Source: Deltaproteobacteria bacterium
GTDB taxonomy: Bacteria; Desulfobacterota; Desulfuromonadia; Desulfuromonadales; BM103
Length of the DNA stretch: 46,159 nucleotides
Reading direction: 5' to 3'
Assembly (NCBI GenBank): GCA_019313185.1
Contig: JAFDBS010000105.1
Location: 1-46,159 of the forward strand
How positions within the stretch are numbered: the first letter of the stretch is position 1; each line of letters opens with the position of its first letter. A program made the position numbers and the translations under genes. This document shows positions 37,216-46,098 of the stretch, piece by piece. The notes under the pieces were generated by a model. It had not been told where the DNA came from, made no database searches, and saw nothing but the letters and a program-made list of their open reading frames with translations.

Positions 37216-38219
37216 ATGGATTCATTGACCCAAATAACTTTAGGTGCGGCCGTTGGCGAAGCTGTTTTAGGTAGGCAGGTTGGCCGCAAAGCAATGTTCT
37301 GGGGTGCAGTGTGCGGAACCTTGCCAGACCTTGATGTTCTCATTAAATTTGGGGACCCAGTTATGGATTTTACGTTACATCGAAGTTTTAGCCATTCAAT
37401 TTTTGTCCTGACACTGCTAACACCCTTTTTCGCCTGGTTAATCGTCAAGCTGCATCCACCTGACAGAGCGTTCAAAAGACAGTGGGCCAAACTTATATGG
37501 CTTGCTTTCATGACCCATATCTTTCTCGACTGCTTTACAGTATACGGCACTCAAATTTTCTGGCCGCTCTGGAACTATCCGATAGGCTGGGGGTCGGTTT
37601 TTATTATCGATCCTATTTATACTGTTTTTCTACTTTGCGGAGTTATTGCTGTTTTGGCAATGGGTCGTGAAAACAATTTAAAATATCGTCTGAACCATTC
37701 AGGTTTGGTGCTCAGCTCAGTCTATTTGATCTGGAGTATCGTGGCCCAGCAGTATGCCATAAAAACGGCAGAGGCCTCCCTTGCTCGCCAATCAATTCAA
37801 TATAGTCAACTGCTCGTTGTCGCCACCCCATTAAACACTTTCCTCTGGCGACTCATTGCCCTTCAATCTGATGGAAATTATTATGAGGGGTTTTACACTT
37901 TACTTGACCAGTCTCAAGATGTGTTTTTGGAAGAGCATGTTAGTCACAATGGTCTATTAGCCGAATTAGACCAACATTGGCCAGTCATGAGACTGAAATG
38001 GTTTACCAAAGGTTTTTCAAGGTCTGGCAACATTCTGATGGAATAGCGATGAGTGACCTACGCATGGGCATAGAACCAAACTATGTCTTCTCTTTTATCG
38101 TTGCCAAAAGCTCAAACCCTCATACTTTACCCATCAAGTCTGAGCGTATCAGCCAAAAGCGAGATGTGGCTTTACTGAAAAAAATCTGGGGAAGGATATG
38201 GTCCTCAGGTATGTATTGA
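37216..38219 (+). pseudogene. Membrane-bound metal-dependent hydrolase (YdjM/DUF457 type), frameshifted
   Basis: The first frame (37216-38046, 276 residues) begins with the family start MDSLTQITLGAAVGE and has the His/Asp motifs GTLPDLDVL, HRSFSHSIFV and FMTHIFLDCFTVYGTQ plus 4-5 membrane helices. It then runs out as KGFSRSGN and stops. The minus-one frame continues as FFKVWQHSDGIAMSDLRMG and EPNYVFSF to a stop at 38219, a C-terminus expected for this family. The switch is at five T residues, 38013-38017; six T would restore one 334-codon frame. It may be a true mutation, a sequence error, or slippage at the T-run. Function in the family is probably a phosphatase/hydrolase, not proven. Confidence 0.75.
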
Positions 38220-38279
38220 AAGTTTCAAATGAATCTCTCATTATCGAATGGCCAACCAATCAATGATCAGGAGCCTGCC

Positions 38280-39227
38280 TTAATCCTCCTCCTCATAAAT
38301 AAATTTCTCAGCCATTTCAACAGCTTCTTTGGTCCCAATAAAAATAGGGGCAAGCATATCAAGCCGTTCCGGCACGATATCAAGTATACGCTGGCGACCT
38401 GTTGACGCCGCACCTCCTGCCTGCTCGATCAAAAAAGCCATCGGATTCAGCTCATACAAAAGTCGCAACTTTCCCGCAGGAGCATCAGTCAGATGAGGGT
38501 ACATGAACAGCCCTCCACGTTTAAGGAGGACTTGATTGATATCGGGAACAAAGCCTCCTGAATAGCGAAGCTTGGTACCCATTTTTTCAAGGTATTGAGC
38601 AAACTTCTTGGTGCCAGGCGTGTATTTGCTCCGTAATCCGCCCGGCGAATAGATTTTAGCGGGGCCGGCCATGCGAATATTTTCATAATTAAGAGTATAT
38701 TCCATCAGGCTGTTCATACCGAATTCATGGACGCCACGACCAGTTGAATAAACCAGAGTTGTTCGCGGTCCATAAAGGATATACATCGCGGCAACCTGAT
38801 TTCGACCGGGCTGGAGAAGATTACTGCCCTTGTAGATTGAAATAATCGTTCCGACGGCCAAGTTGACATCAACCAGTGACGACCCATCCAGTGGATCGAA
38901 TGCCACTGAGTATTTCTCTTCATTATTTGGGTCAATTTCAACCACTTGGCCACTTTCTTCAGAAACCAAATTGGCAACGACTTCGGAATGTGTCAGGCGT
39001 TTAATAAGTATCCGGTCGGACAGAACATCAAGTGCGAGCTGCTTTTCCCCGTAGAGATTGGATGTCCCGGCCATGCCAAGGTCGCCCGTTCGAATGGCAT
39101 TGATGATATATTTAGATGCGTCAGCAATTTCGCAGATCAGTCTTGTCAGGTCCCGGTCTTCGTGTTTCTCTCTCAAATGGCGGCGCAAGTCTATGTGTAG
39201 CGGGGTTCTCCCAGGGTCTGATAACAT
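38280..39227 (-). CDS. fbp: Fructose-1,6-bisphosphatase class I
   Basis: The protein has 315 residues. It removes the 1-phosphate from fructose 1,6-bisphosphate in gluconeogenesis. Metal and substrate residues are seen in VSEESG and AFDPLDGSSLVDVN (the DPLDGSS motif), and near the C-terminus LYELNPMAFLIEQAGG. This is the class I enzyme, not GlpX. ATG 39227 follows AAAGGA. The gene stands alone on its strand, convergent with the DUF457 gene. Confidence 0.96.
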   Translation of the reverse strand: MLSDPGRTPLHIDLRRHLREKHEDRDLTRLICEIADASKYIINAIRTGDLGMAGTSNLYGEKQLALDVLSDRILIKRLTHSEVVANLVSEESGQVVEIDPNNEEKYSVAFDPLDGSSLVDVNLAVGTIISIYKGSNLLQPGRNQVAAMYILYGPRTTLVYSTGRGVHEFGMNSLMEYTLNYENIRMAGPAKIYSPGGLRSKYTPGTKKFAQYLEKMGTKLRYSGGFVPDINQVLLKRGGLFMYPHLTDAPAGKLRLLYELNPMAFLIEQAGGAASTGRQRILDIVPERLDMLAPIFIGTKEAVEMAEKFIYEEED

Positions 39228-39376
39228 TGGACCATCCTTTCCAAACTAAAATAAATCTAAGGCAGTTTAGAACAATCCGATCAGATGAGCAAGTCTCCTG
39301 TCTGAAACAAGTAACTTCCAACTCTTGACGTTTGTCATAGGCCTGATAAGATTTTTTAAAAAATTAAGGACTAAAC

Positions 39377-39820
39377 TTGTTTATGGAAACTCGCGAGAAC
39401 AAACCAAACAACAAAACGGGCGAAGATACAGGTCATGAATCTGTAAACAGCGATTCTGTCCAGCCAACTGAGGAACATCCTGATCGTTTCAAAGAAACCA
39501 CAGAAAAGCTTTGGGACAGCACAAGGCAGGTGTGGACAACAGCAACGTTCAAGGCTGGGCAGTATAAACTATTGGTTCAAAAGAAGATTGATCTTTCCGC
39601 AGTACACAAAAAAATAAGTGTCGCCCATGGAGACCTTGGTCGCCTGATTGATGATCTTCGCAGTCAAGGGAAAAAAAACATCATGAATCTGGGCGAGGTG
39701 AAAGAGCTTTTAAATCAAATAGACAGCCTCAAGGCGACAGCCGCCGCATTGGAGGAAGAGGTTGAAACCATCAAAACTGCTGCCCCTCCCCCATCTGGTT
39801 CGCAAGATACCGGACAATGA
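39377..39820 (+). CDS. Hypothetical coiled-coil protein
   Basis: The frame encodes 147 residues. The N-terminal 40 residues are polar and probably disordered, followed by two helical stretches of about 50 residues with heptad-like Leu/Ile spacing (KKIDLSAVHKKISVAHGDLG, and NQIDSLKATAAALEEEVE), and a Pro/Ser/Gly tail. No signal peptide or membrane helix. TTG 39377 lies six bases after AAGGA; ATG 39383 is the alternative. No family can be named with certainty. It stands alone between fbp and the TPR-peptidase. Confidence 0.6.
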   Translation: MFMETRENKPNNKTGEDTGHESVNSDSVQPTEEHPDRFKETTEKLWDSTRQVWTTATFKAGQYKLLVQKKIDLSAVHKKISVAHGDLGRLIDDLRSQGKKNIMNLGEVKELLNQIDSLKATAAALEEEVETIKTAAPPPSGSQDTGQ

Positions 39821-39858
39821 TTGTTTTTTAAAGTAGCCGATTTAGCCTCTGGGACAAA

Positions 39859-41103
39859 TCAGTGAATCGAATTCCGCCATTCATTTTCAATCGTTTCCCA
39901 GTTGACACCATAGTCACCATAGGATGTCTCGAACGCGACTTTTAGGGGGACGTTTTTGCTGGTTAAGATTAACAACTCCTTGAATGGATAGCTGCCGAAG
40001 TTTTCGATCAGAAATAGAACCATTGAATAACTTTGCTCATATGCAAGAGGTACTTGTGCGGTCGGTAAACTCATAAACGATTCGGAAAGTGTAGTCCATG
40101 AAAGCAGCTGATTTTGCTGCGCCGCTGATTTGAGTTGCAAAACTGGAGGATCGAAATGCTGGCGCCCGCACACTTCGGCGTACCCTTCATTTATCCAAGT
40201 GGGCACCTGGCTGTTACCGAGTTTATCAATTAATACATGGGCATACTCATGAAACAATAAAGCTTTTAATTTAGGGGTCATTGTCGACAGACCACCCAAA
40301 GGGATGCGAATTTTGCCGTCGTAAACCGCACCGGCCCAATCGGGTGAAAGGGTGACGGCATTGAAGTCTTGGCGGCTGTACAACAAAACCGGGATTTTAA
40401 ACTCTGGAAAAAAATCGAGTTCCGCCCCGACCCAGCGGTACGCGTCATTCAGGACCTCAAGGATATCTGCAATCAATTCGCTTTGTCCTTCATCAACAAA
40501 AGATAGCTCAAACAACCCTTGGTGTTCTTTTGCCATCTTTTTTTCGACTTCCCATTCACGCTGAAGTTTTTCTAAAAACTGTACATTTTTATCGCTTCCT
40601 GGCATCGCAGAGGCCTGTTCAAGAGTATCAATAGCTTTACGCAATCGCCCATTGGCATAGTGGATTTTGCTAAGCAACTCATAAAATGCGATTTGACTCG
40701 AATCCATTGCTATTGCCGTCAAGACTGCCGACTCGGAATCGTCTAGTCGTCCCAGATGAAAACTTGCGATGGCAAGGCCGAACCAAACCCGCGTGTCATC
40801 TTCCCTAAATTTTAACCCCTCGTCGAAAGACATTTTCGCTTCAATGTAACGCCCTGCTTGCAGATGCTCCTGACCGACTCCAAGGTAAGCAAGCCCAATC
40901 AACGGCCAAATATCAGCTGGTCTGAGAGCCCGGGATTCTGCTTCATGGAAATCTTCAAGCGCTTTCTGGTACTCACGGTTTTGGATATGACCGATTCCAT
41001 CGGATACCAATTTTTCAACTGAGCAATAACTTTCTGCGGGCAAAATGCACGTCAGAATAAGGCAAAAAAAGATTGAGGCCCGATGTGGAAAGCTATTCAT
41101 CAT
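39859..41103 (-). CDS. Exported TPR protein with MA-clan (gluzincin-type) peptidase domain
   Basis: The protein has 414 residues. A signal peptide covers about 1-27, then four or five TPR-like repeats run to about residue 190 and a short coiled linker. The C-terminal domain carries HEYAHVLIDKL with W-I-N-E-G-Y-A-E downstream, the HExxH...E pattern of gluzincin metallopeptidases (Peptidase MA family). The start ATG 41103 overlaps the stop of the inositol monophosphatase gene, so the two are coupled; an ATG directly after it is possible. Substrate is unknown. Confidence 0.8.
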   Translation of the reverse strand: MMNSFPHRASIFFCLILTCILPAESYCSVEKLVSDGIGHIQNREYQKALEDFHEAESRALRPADIWPLIGLAYLGVGQEHLQAGRYIEAKMSFDEGLKFREDDTRVWFGLAIASFHLGRLDDSESAVLTAIAMDSSQIAFYELLSKIHYANGRLRKAIDTLEQASAMPGSDKNVQFLEKLQREWEVEKKMAKEHQGLFELSFVDEGQSELIADILEVLNDAYRWVGAELDFFPEFKIPVLLYSRQDFNAVTLSPDWAGAVYDGKIRIPLGGLSTMTPKLKALLFHEYAHVLIDKLGNSQVPTWINEGYAEVCGRQHFDPPVLQLKSAAQQNQLLSWTTLSESFMSLPTAQVPLAYEQSYSMVLFLIENFGSYPFKELLILTSKNVPLKVAFETSYGDYGVNWETIENEWRNSIH

Positions 41104-41888
41104 GAATGTGGTTTGGAGAGCCGCCGGCCCTTTTGAAGCAACGTTAACATCTGCAGATGGATATGGCCGTTTGTGGCCAAGCATTCACCTCTGTCCAGTG
41201 CCATCGGTTGACCATCAAAATCCGAGACCAAGCCACCAGCTTCTTCGACAATTAACTTGCCGGCAGCCAAATCCCATGGCTTAAGGTTCATTTCCCAAAA
41301 CCCGTCAAACCTCCCAGCTGCTACAGAGGCTAAATCAAGGCTTGCAACACCAGGACGCCGACATGCCTGGGCAACTTTTTGGAAGGTTTCGAAATTGTCA
41401 TAATTGTTGACTTCGCTATCTTTGTGGTCATAGGCAAACCCGGTCGCTAGCAATGATTGGCCTAACTGGTCAGTTTTTGAAATTGAAATCCGATGGTTAT
41501 TAAGAAACGCCCCGCGTCCCAGTTCAGCATAGTAAATTTCCCCAACATAAGGGTTGTAAACAGCGCCAAGGGTGAGCTTACCGCTTACTTCAAGTGCAAT
41601 TGAGACAGCGAACCAGGGAAAGCCATGGGCAAAATTAGTGGTACCATCAAGAGGGTCAATGATCCAGCAATAGTTTGAATTTCGCAGTCCGTAATCTTTT
41701 TCCTCGGCAATGAAATCATGGTCAGGAAAGTGGTTTTGCAGAGTTTCGACGATGTATGTTTCAACCGTCAAGTCCGCCTCTGTGACCAAATCATAGTCTC
41801 CCTTGTAGCTTATCTTTGTGCCCTGTTCAAACATCTGCATCAGAAGCTGTCCTGCGCTTTTTGTCACTTGCAAGAGAACGTTTTTCAT
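41100..41888 (-). CDS. suhB: Inositol monophosphatase family protein
   Basis: The protein has 262 residues. The lithium-sensitive phosphatase motifs are present: EEKDYG (metal Glu), IDPLDGTTNFAHGFP, and W-D-L-A-A-G near the C-terminus. Members hydrolyse inositol 1-phosphate or related sugar phosphates; SuhB also acts in rRNA transcription in E. coli. ATG 41888 follows GGAG; a longer frame from 42008 is just readthrough into the upstream gene. It lies 20 bases downstream of the EI24 gene and overlaps the TPR-peptidase start, forming a three-gene operon. Confidence 0.88.
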   Translation of the reverse strand: MKNVLLQVTKSAGQLLMQMFEQGTKISYKGDYDLVTEADLTVETYIVETLQNHFPDHDFIAEEKDYGLRNSNYCWIIDPLDGTTNFAHGFPWFAVSIALEVSGKLTLGAVYNPYVGEIYYAELGRGAFLNNHRISISKTDQLGQSLLATGFAYDHKDSEVNNYDNFETFQKVAQACRRPGVASLDLASVAAGRFDGFWEMNLKPWDLAAGKLIVEEAGGLVSDFDGQPMALDRGECLATNGHIHLQMLTLLQKGRRLSKPHS

Positions 41889-41908
41889 AAAAATCTCCAT
41901 TGACAGGA

Positions 41909-42712
41909 TCACTCGGGGACGGCTTGTTCGCTTGCAAGCGATGGCTTTGCCAAACCCTCCTCCTCGCACCACAGTCGCGTGGCACCAATCACTGCCAAGG
42001 GGATGCACAATAACTGTAAGAAAGGAATCGCCAAAATTGCCATGACACCCAAACCAAACCCTAGCATAAGCAATTTATGGGAGATGATAAATTGATACTG
42101 TTCTTTAAAATATTGACGTTGACGCACCATGGTAAAACTTAGGTATTCAATGCACAGAAAAAAAAGAGTCAGACTGATCGCGCAGATTGTGTAGAGAGAA
42201 TTCCCTGCCAGTGGAACCAAGTTGAGAGGTAAAATTGCCAGCATGACCACTACAAAAACCAGCATCTTTTTCGCTTCGAGAAGAAGCGTTTGCCAGGCGT
42301 CAGAAAGAAATTGCTTCAAAACAAATGGTTCGCTATTCAACCTGTCCCTCAATATCTCTTCCGTTCTTTCTGAGAGAAGGTCGTTAAAAGGCGAGGCGAT
42401 GAGGTTGCCGACGACAGTAAACGTAAAAAAAACCAACACCGCTGTCACCACAAAAGCGACACCCCAAAGCAACCAGTAAAGAACGGCCCAGTACCATGCG
42501 TCTCCGCTTGGCAGCTGGCCAACCACCAAGTTGCCGAAAACATCGAGCCCCAGATAGACCACGCCGCTGAAGACCAGCAGATTGATCAGAAAAGGGATGA
42601 CCATGTAGAGCGCTAGACGTGGATGTTGTTTAACAAGCCGAAAGCTTCTGAACGGCGTAAAAAAACCGCGGCTAAAGTTCCCGACAGGGGCTTTGATGCT
42701 CAACTTGCTCAT
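41909..42712 (-). CDS. EI24/CysZ-like membrane protein
   Basis: The protein has 267 residues with four or more hydrophobic helices. It begins RGFFTPFRSFRLVKQHPRL, and has GNLIASPFNDLLSERTEEIL, both typical of the EI24/CysZ family. CysZ imports sulfate for cysteine synthesis; whether this homologue does so is unknown. ATG 42712 follows GAGG; the longer frame from 42841 has no support. It is the first gene of the operon with suhB and the TPR-peptidase and is divergent from amt. Confidence 0.8.
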   Translation of the reverse strand: MSKLSIKAPVGNFSRGFFTPFRSFRLVKQHPRLALYMVIPFLINLLVFSGVVYLGLDVFGNLVVGQLPSGDAWYWAVLYWLLWGVAFVVTAVLVFFTFTVVGNLIASPFNDLLSERTEEILRDRLNSEPFVLKQFLSDAWQTLLLEAKKMLVFVVVMLAILPLNLVPLAGNSLYTICAISLTLFFLCIEYLSFTMVRQRQYFKEQYQFIISHKLLMLGFGLGVMAILAIPFLQLLCIPLAVIGATRLWCEEEGLAKPSLASEQAVPE

Positions 42713-42941
42713 GATCCAGTTTTCCTCCAAGGATTTTTTTATCAAGCTATCACAGTTTTCCTCGGGGAGCCAAATACAACTCATTTGTGAAGTCGGGACG
42801 CACTGCAAACAATATCGCTTGCTAGCAGAGCTATTTTGCATTGCCTAAATAGTAGGCCGAACATTGCTTAATTTTCGTACAGATCAAAAGTCAAGACAAC
42901 GAAACCAACGACTAATCTACTGAAATCACTTATTTTAAAAT

Positions 42942-42958
42942 CCGGCACATGTGTTGAA
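42942..42958 (+). promoter_or_regulatory. Candidate sigma-54 (-24/-12) promoter of amt
   Basis: CCGGCACATGTGTTGAA matches the consensus TGGCACG-N4-TTGCA at GGCAC and TTG with correct 10-base spacing between GG and the -12 dinucleotide, which is GA in place of GC. It lies 67 bases before the amt start, where nitrogen-controlled promoters are expected. A sigma-54 activator is encoded elsewhere in the window, but an NtrC would be the natural partner. Confidence 0.5.
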
Positions 42959-43023
42959 TAGTTATTGCGGGATACCGCGCAAAGACGCTCGGTCAAATTT
43001 AATCATGTCAAGGAGGTCATGAG

Positions 43024-44238
43024 ATGAACACTGCTGTTCAGTCCCTGACGCAGTCAGGCGATGTGCTGTTTCTGATGCTGGGTGCGGTCATGGTATTTGC
43101 CATGCACGCCGGATTTGCCTTTCTAGAAGTCGGTACGGTTCGCAAGAAGAACCAAACGAATGCCCTGGTCAAAATCTTAACCGACTGGTCAATTTCAACC
43201 GTAGCTTATTTTCTTATTGGTTACCCAATCGCCTACGGAGTTCACTTCCTTGTTTCTGCGGAAAGCCTGCTTGGCGCAAATCAGGGCTATGAACTTGTAC
43301 GGTTCTTCTTTCTGCTCTGCTTCGCTGCGTGCATACCCGCAATCATATCCGGCGGCATTGCAGAGAGAACACGGTTCTGGCCGCAGGTTTTAGCTGGGGC
43401 GGTGTTTGCCGGGTTAACCTACCCCCTGTTCGAGTCGATGATATGGGGGCAGAACAGTTCGGGCTTGCAGGCCTGGTTCGAACAAACCCTAGGTGCCCCT
43501 TTCCATGATTTTGCCGGCAGCGTGGTCGTCCACTCCATGGGCGGCTGGCTGGCTTTACCTGCAGTGATCCTGCTCGGCCCGCGAATGGGTCGTTGGGTGC
43601 GAGGGAAAAGTCATGCGATCCCTATCAGCAATATTCCTTTTCTCGCGCTTGGCAGCTGGATTCTGGCTGTCGGTTGGTTCGGCTTCAACGTTATGAGTGC
43701 TCAGTCACTGACAGGAATCTCAGGCCTCGTCGCTGTGAACTCGCTTCTGGCGATGGTTGGTGGCGTTTTGTTTGCGGTAACGTTTACAAAATGCGACCCT
43801 GGTTTTGCCCATAATGGCGCCTTAGCCGGATTGATCGCCATCTGTGCTGGATCGGATCTGGTCCATCCGATTGCGGCGTTCTTCATAGGCGGAATTGGCG
43901 CTTTGATTTTTGTATATGGCTTCCAATGGGAACAAGAAACCCTAAAAATTGATGACGTCCTTGGTGTCTGGCCACTCCACGGAATTATCGGTACCTGGGG
44001 TGGAATTGCCGCAGGAATTTTCGGATACAGTACGCTTGGTGGTCTAGGAGGTGTCAGTTTCTTCGCACAACTGGTTGGGAGCTTGATGGCTGTCGCCTAT
44101 GCCCTCGTCACCGGTTTTGTCGTTTATTTCCTGATCATCAAAACAGTCGGCTTCCGACTTAGCGAGGGCGAAGAGTTTCGCGGGTCTGACCTGTCAATCC
44201 ACCAGATTGACGCTTACCCCGAAGATGCTGTCAAGTAA
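43024..44238 (+). CDS. amt: Ammonium transporter
   Basis: The protein has 404 residues with 11 predicted membrane helices. It takes up ammonium as NH3 or NH4+. Landmarks are the N-terminal FAMHAGFAFLEVGTVRKKN, the first pore-histidine region FHDFAGSVVVHSMGGW, and the second pore His in WPLHGIIGTWGG. ATG 43024 follows AAGGAGG. No glnK is adjacent, unlike the usual glnK-amtB pair, so any PII partner is elsewhere. A sigma-54-like promoter lies upstream. Confidence 0.95.
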   Translation: MNTAVQSLTQSGDVLFLMLGAVMVFAMHAGFAFLEVGTVRKKNQTNALVKILTDWSISTVAYFLIGYPIAYGVHFLVSAESLLGANQGYELVRFFFLLCFAACIPAIISGGIAERTRFWPQVLAGAVFAGLTYPLFESMIWGQNSSGLQAWFEQTLGAPFHDFAGSVVVHSMGGWLALPAVILLGPRMGRWVRGKSHAIPISNIPFLALGSWILAVGWFGFNVMSAQSLTGISGLVAVNSLLAMVGGVLFAVTFTKCDPGFAHNGALAGLIAICAGSDLVHPIAAFFIGGIGALIFVYGFQWEQETLKIDDVLGVWPLHGIIGTWGGIAAGIFGYSTLGGLGGVSFFAQLVGSLMAVAYALVTGFVVYFLIIKTVGFRLSEGEEFRGSDLSIHQIDAYPEDAVK

Positions 44239-44617
44239 ACCTTTTTGGTTATCGAGAGGTGCGAGTTTTGTCAAACAAACCTATCAAATTGTTCTTAACC
44301 AGAGGCTTTTAGACTTCGAGAGCTCCAGAGTGATTTATTCACAGTCCACTGAAGTTCGATGATCATGACTACGAATGGGCCCAGGTTTCGAAAGAAACCT
44401 GGGTTTCTTCGTGCTTTGAGATTGCCACGAGAGAATATTGTATGCGGTTGGGGATAGTAAAAAATCCTTGATAAACCTCTGACCTTTCAGTTTTTTAGGA
44501 AGCCAATGGATTGTAGGAGATTTGGAAGGCTCTTTAGAGCATGTTTTGGCAGATCTTGTATCGAATCGAAACCACAGCCGAAAGACTTAATCACAGTGCT
44601 TCTAAGCACGAAAAGAA
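44239..44617. other. Intergenic region after amt
   Basis: These 379 bases contain a terminator hairpin (44380-44403). The rest shows no supportable gene. Confidence 0.5.
44380..44410 (+). terminator. Intrinsic terminator downstream of amt
   Basis: CCCAGGTTTC, loop GAAA, GAAACCTGGG then TTTCTTC: a 10-bp perfect stem with a stable GNRA-type tetraloop and a T-rich tail, 142 bases after amt. On the minus strand no downstream gene would use it. Confidence 0.75.
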
Positions 44618-44902
44618 TTAGCCATCATAGGTTGTGATGATGACCTTTGCTGCCTTGTCCCTGAGAGGGATGAGCGCCTGGTATTGTTGGGAAAAAAACC
44701 ATTGGTCGAGCGTCATTCGATTGGCAAACTTTATTACGACAACAAGATCATAGGGGTTCTCTCCGGCAAGGACTTCTAAACGTTTACCGCGGAAGACGAT
44801 TTGCGCGTCGAGGCCAGCCAGCGACTCCGACACCCCGTCCACGTATTGTTGCCATAACTGGGGATTTTTCACCTTGATTTGTCCGATCAGATAGGCAGCC
44901 AT
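44618..44902 (-). CDS. DUF1330 family protein
   Basis: The protein has 94 residues and is a single DUF1330 (dimeric alpha-beta barrel, ferredoxin-like) domain: start MAAYLIGQIKVKNPQLWQQY, then FRGKRLEVLAG and LVVVIKFANRMTLDQWFFS. Function in the family is unknown, possibly small-molecule binding or oxidoreduction. ATG 44902 is preceded by GGGAGGA. It is downstream of the small membrane protein on the same strand. Confidence 0.85.
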   Translation of the reverse strand: MAAYLIGQIKVKNPQLWQQYVDGVSESLAGLDAQIVFRGKRLEVLAGENPYDLVVVIKFANRMTLDQWFFSQQYQALIPLRDKAAKVIITTYDG

Positions 44903-44934
44903 TCATTCCTCCCAAATGCTGGATAATAGAACCC

Positions 44935-45156
44935 TTAATTCCAACGCACCAAGTGCTCGAGGCGCAGCCACTGCTTATTAAGAAACTCTGTGCTATTGAC
45001 AACCTCAATTTTTTCAGGACCGAAGGTGTATACCTTGAAAAAGAATTTGAATTGTCCGGTCTGAATGCTGATATATATTAGAACGAAACACACCAGAAAC
45101 AGAACTGCGACAACTGAACCAAAAACAATCAATGCTTTGGTGTTTTTTTGCATCAT
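44935..45156 (-). CDS. Small single-helix membrane protein
   Basis: The frame encodes 73 residues: basic N-terminus (MMQKNTK), one hydrophobic helix at about 8-30, then a charged C-terminus with aromatic residues. A weak AGG precedes ATG 45156. No family recognised. It lies 32 bases before the DUF1330 gene, in the same direction, so the two may be co-transcribed. Confidence 0.4.
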   Translation of the reverse strand: MMQKNTKALIVFGSVVAVLFLVCFVLIYISIQTGQFKFFFKVYTFGPEKIEVVNSTEFLNKQWLRLEHLVRWN

Positions 45157-45239
45157 CGGTACCTAGCTGCCCCTCTTTTTTGGTGTTTTAAACCTGCACA
45201 GCAACTTGACAAAAACTTAAAACACTTTCACCTCTCATT

Positions 45240-45699
45240 TCAACCATTGAATACAAGGTAATCCAGTTTAGGGGCCACTGTCATGAGCATTAACGCTGCC
45301 TCTGCTTGGTGGTCAAGCAACTCGAAGTCACAGAACTCGAAACCCGGGGCAACCGAGCATCCCAGAAGAACATCACCATCCGTAGGAACGGGCCTGCCAG
45401 CAACCGGCCGGGACAACATGACAGAAGGTGCCTTGCTCAGCAGAAAGAGTGATGCATCGCGGTGACCCTTGGCTGCCATCCCATTGATAGAGGTGTACGC
45501 CATGGCCCCGATACAGGTTCCAGACTTCATCGCTGGTCAACCTGTGGAACTTGCTCACTTCACCTTCTTTCAAACTATAATAAATATGCGTAATGGCCGG
45601 TTTTGTGGTTCCATCTCGGTGTTTGACAACAACGGGTGATCTGAACACCTCTTTAAAACGACCACCCTCTGGGTGGCTGAGCAGGTCAGTTGGGCGCAT
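45240..45699 (-). pseudogene. DUF985 cupin-like protein, frameshifted
   Basis: The first frame (45699 down to 45373) reads LLSHPEGGRFKEVFRS, Y-Y-S-L-K-E-G, SKFHRLTSDEVWNLYRG and ends VVPAGCWQARSYGW and a stop. The next frame continues VPTDGDVLLGC and SVAPGFEFCDFELL to a stop at 45240, which is the C-terminus of DUF985 (Cupin_5) proteins. Removing one base from the GGG run at 45390-45392 joins the two as WQAVPTDG. The intact protein would have about 152 residues. It may be a true frameshift or sequence error. Function of the family is unknown; the cupin fold suggests sugar or metal binding. Confidence 0.75.
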
Positions 45700-45858
45700 C
45701 GCATTTCATCCTTTTGACGTTGCAGAAGATTTTTTAGGTTTTTTCGGTCAGGGCAATGATAACCGAATCATGCATTATGCAATACCAGCTTTTTGGTCTC
45801 TCGGCCATACGGTCCGATGTCTTCTAGTGGTCAGAACACATGTTCACAAGATAGTGGC

Positions 45859-46098
45859 TCACGTCACCTCCTGTATGTTTGATAGCCAACGAAGGGACTT
45901 ATAGCCAGCCGCAATTTCAGTTGTGATCATTTCGTTCATCAGATACCCTGCGCCGATTGAGGTGACGCTCAACACCAGCGTAATAAAGGCGATGACTGTG
46001 AGGACAAAGGTATGTTGGTAAAGGGCATGTTGATAACATAGATAAGCCAGATAAAAACAAAGCATTGATAATGGGGCCGAAAATAAAACCACCATCAT
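45859..46098 (-). CDS. Small two-helix membrane protein
   Basis: The frame encodes 79 residues with two hydrophobic helices at about 1-22 and 30-53, followed by an amphipathic tail. ATG 46098 or 46095 could start it; the ribosome site is weak. No family recognised. The end of the window leaves its upstream context unknown. Confidence 0.45.
   Translation of the reverse strand: MMVVLFSAPLSMLCFYLAYLCYQHALYQHTFVLTVIAFITLVLSVTSIGAGYLMNEMITTEIAAGYKSLRWLSNIQEVT

Noticed and set aside
44784-45008. 74-codon minus-strand frame overlapping DUF1330 and the small membrane protein
   Set aside because: Out of frame with two better candidates and no ribosome site.
45593-45904. 103-codon plus-strand frame over the cupin gene start and the gap
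   Set aside because: Antisense to a recognised family domain and without a ribosome site.
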